Shown here one piece after another: positions 14,108 to 14,199 of a stretch of 14,199 nucleotides of DNA (positions are counted from its first letter, which is position 1; every line of letters begins with the position of its first letter). The notes under the pieces are model-generated. The model made no database searches, had not been told where the DNA came from, and was given only the letters and a program-made list of their open reading frames with translations. Origin of the DNA: Phocaeicola_A sp963625535 (GTDB taxonomy: Bacteria > Bacteroidota > Bacteroidia > Bacteroidales > Bacteroidaceae); the NCBI GenBank assembly GCA_963625535.1, contig CAVFUK010000098.1, forward strand, positions 1 through 14,199, read 5' to 3'. The translations under genes and the position numbers were made by a program.

Positions 14108-14199
14108 CAGATATGACACTTGATTTCGTAACTTCCCTCGTGCGTACGCGCAGGAAAATCACATTAACGTTTTTTGAAAGCATCTACGTGATATTATAT
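14104..14199 (+). CDS. Partial ORF of unknown function, runs off the window
   Basis: The frame stays open for 32 codons from ATG 14104 to the edge (starts MTDMTLDFVTSLVRTRRK, then hydrophobic residues). An in-frame ATG also occurs at 14113. I do not recognise the family. A good promoter upstream and the ATGA overlap favour a real gene; the short length and lower GC than neighbouring genes leave this open. Confidence 0.35.
   Translation, partial: MTDMTLDFVTSLVRTRRKITLTFFESIYVILY

Noticed and set aside
13962..14183. Minus-strand ORF of 73 codons at the right edge
   Set aside because: It reads through a perfect hairpin with T8 tract and over the best promoter in the window; no recognisable protein.

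Overview
The window looks like chromosomal DNA of a GC-rich member of the Bacteroidales (Bacteroidaceae/Prevotellaceae type). This rests on three things. Several intergenic regions carry TTTG-N20-TAnnTTTG promoter elements typical of Bacteroidota. The proteins have the character of that group: bifunctional HisB, a BtuB-like TonB receptor with an extended signal peptide, and a Spy/DUF4890-like protein. Shine-Dalgarno sites are mostly weak. No phage, insertion sequence, CRISPR array, rRNA or tRNA gene is visible.

Left block (about 1-5120, minus strand). An MltF-like membrane-bound lytic transglycosylase (3648-5075) is followed after 14 bases by a large Dna2-like nuclease-helicase (268-3633, GTG start). 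Nine bases later comes a 55-codon fragment (91-258) that resembles the N-terminus of Bacteroidales Fic proteins and stops inside a strong 13-bp hairpin. The order suggests one minus-strand transcript from a promoter at about 5108-5139.

Central block (5164-9766, plus strand). This is a hisGDCB operon: ATP phosphoribosyltransferase, histidinol dehydrogenase, histidinol-phosphate aminotransferase, and the bifunctional histidinol-phosphatase/IGP dehydratase. hisC and hisB follow their upstream genes with little or no gap. hisH, hisA, hisF and hisIE are not present. Between promoter and hisG lies a compact attenuator: a 23-codon leader peptide with five consecutive His codons, a candidate antiterminator helix (5267-5276 with 5324-5333), and an intrinsic terminator with a T6 tract. 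The spacing fits ribosome stalling when charged tRNA-His is scarce.

Convergent intergenic region (9767-10057). It holds an unusual ladder of dyads: a 9-bp perfect inverted repeat, a bulged hairpin, three identical 12-bp palindromes (GAAGTATACTTC) at an exact 22-bp period, and an 11-bp-stem bidirectional terminator.

Right block (10058-14199). A BtuB-like TonB-dependent receptor (minus) is divergent from a BASS/bile-acid:Na+ symporter-family permease (plus). Then comes a small secreted Lys/Glu-rich Spy/DUF4890-like protein with a strong terminator. At the right edge an excellent plus-strand promoter sits directly after a minus-strand-type terminator hairpin. It drives a short ORF that overlaps (ATGA) the start of an unidentified ORF running off the window.

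The most notable items are the his attenuator and the 22-bp-phased palindrome triplet. The rest is mainly ordinary housekeeping content.
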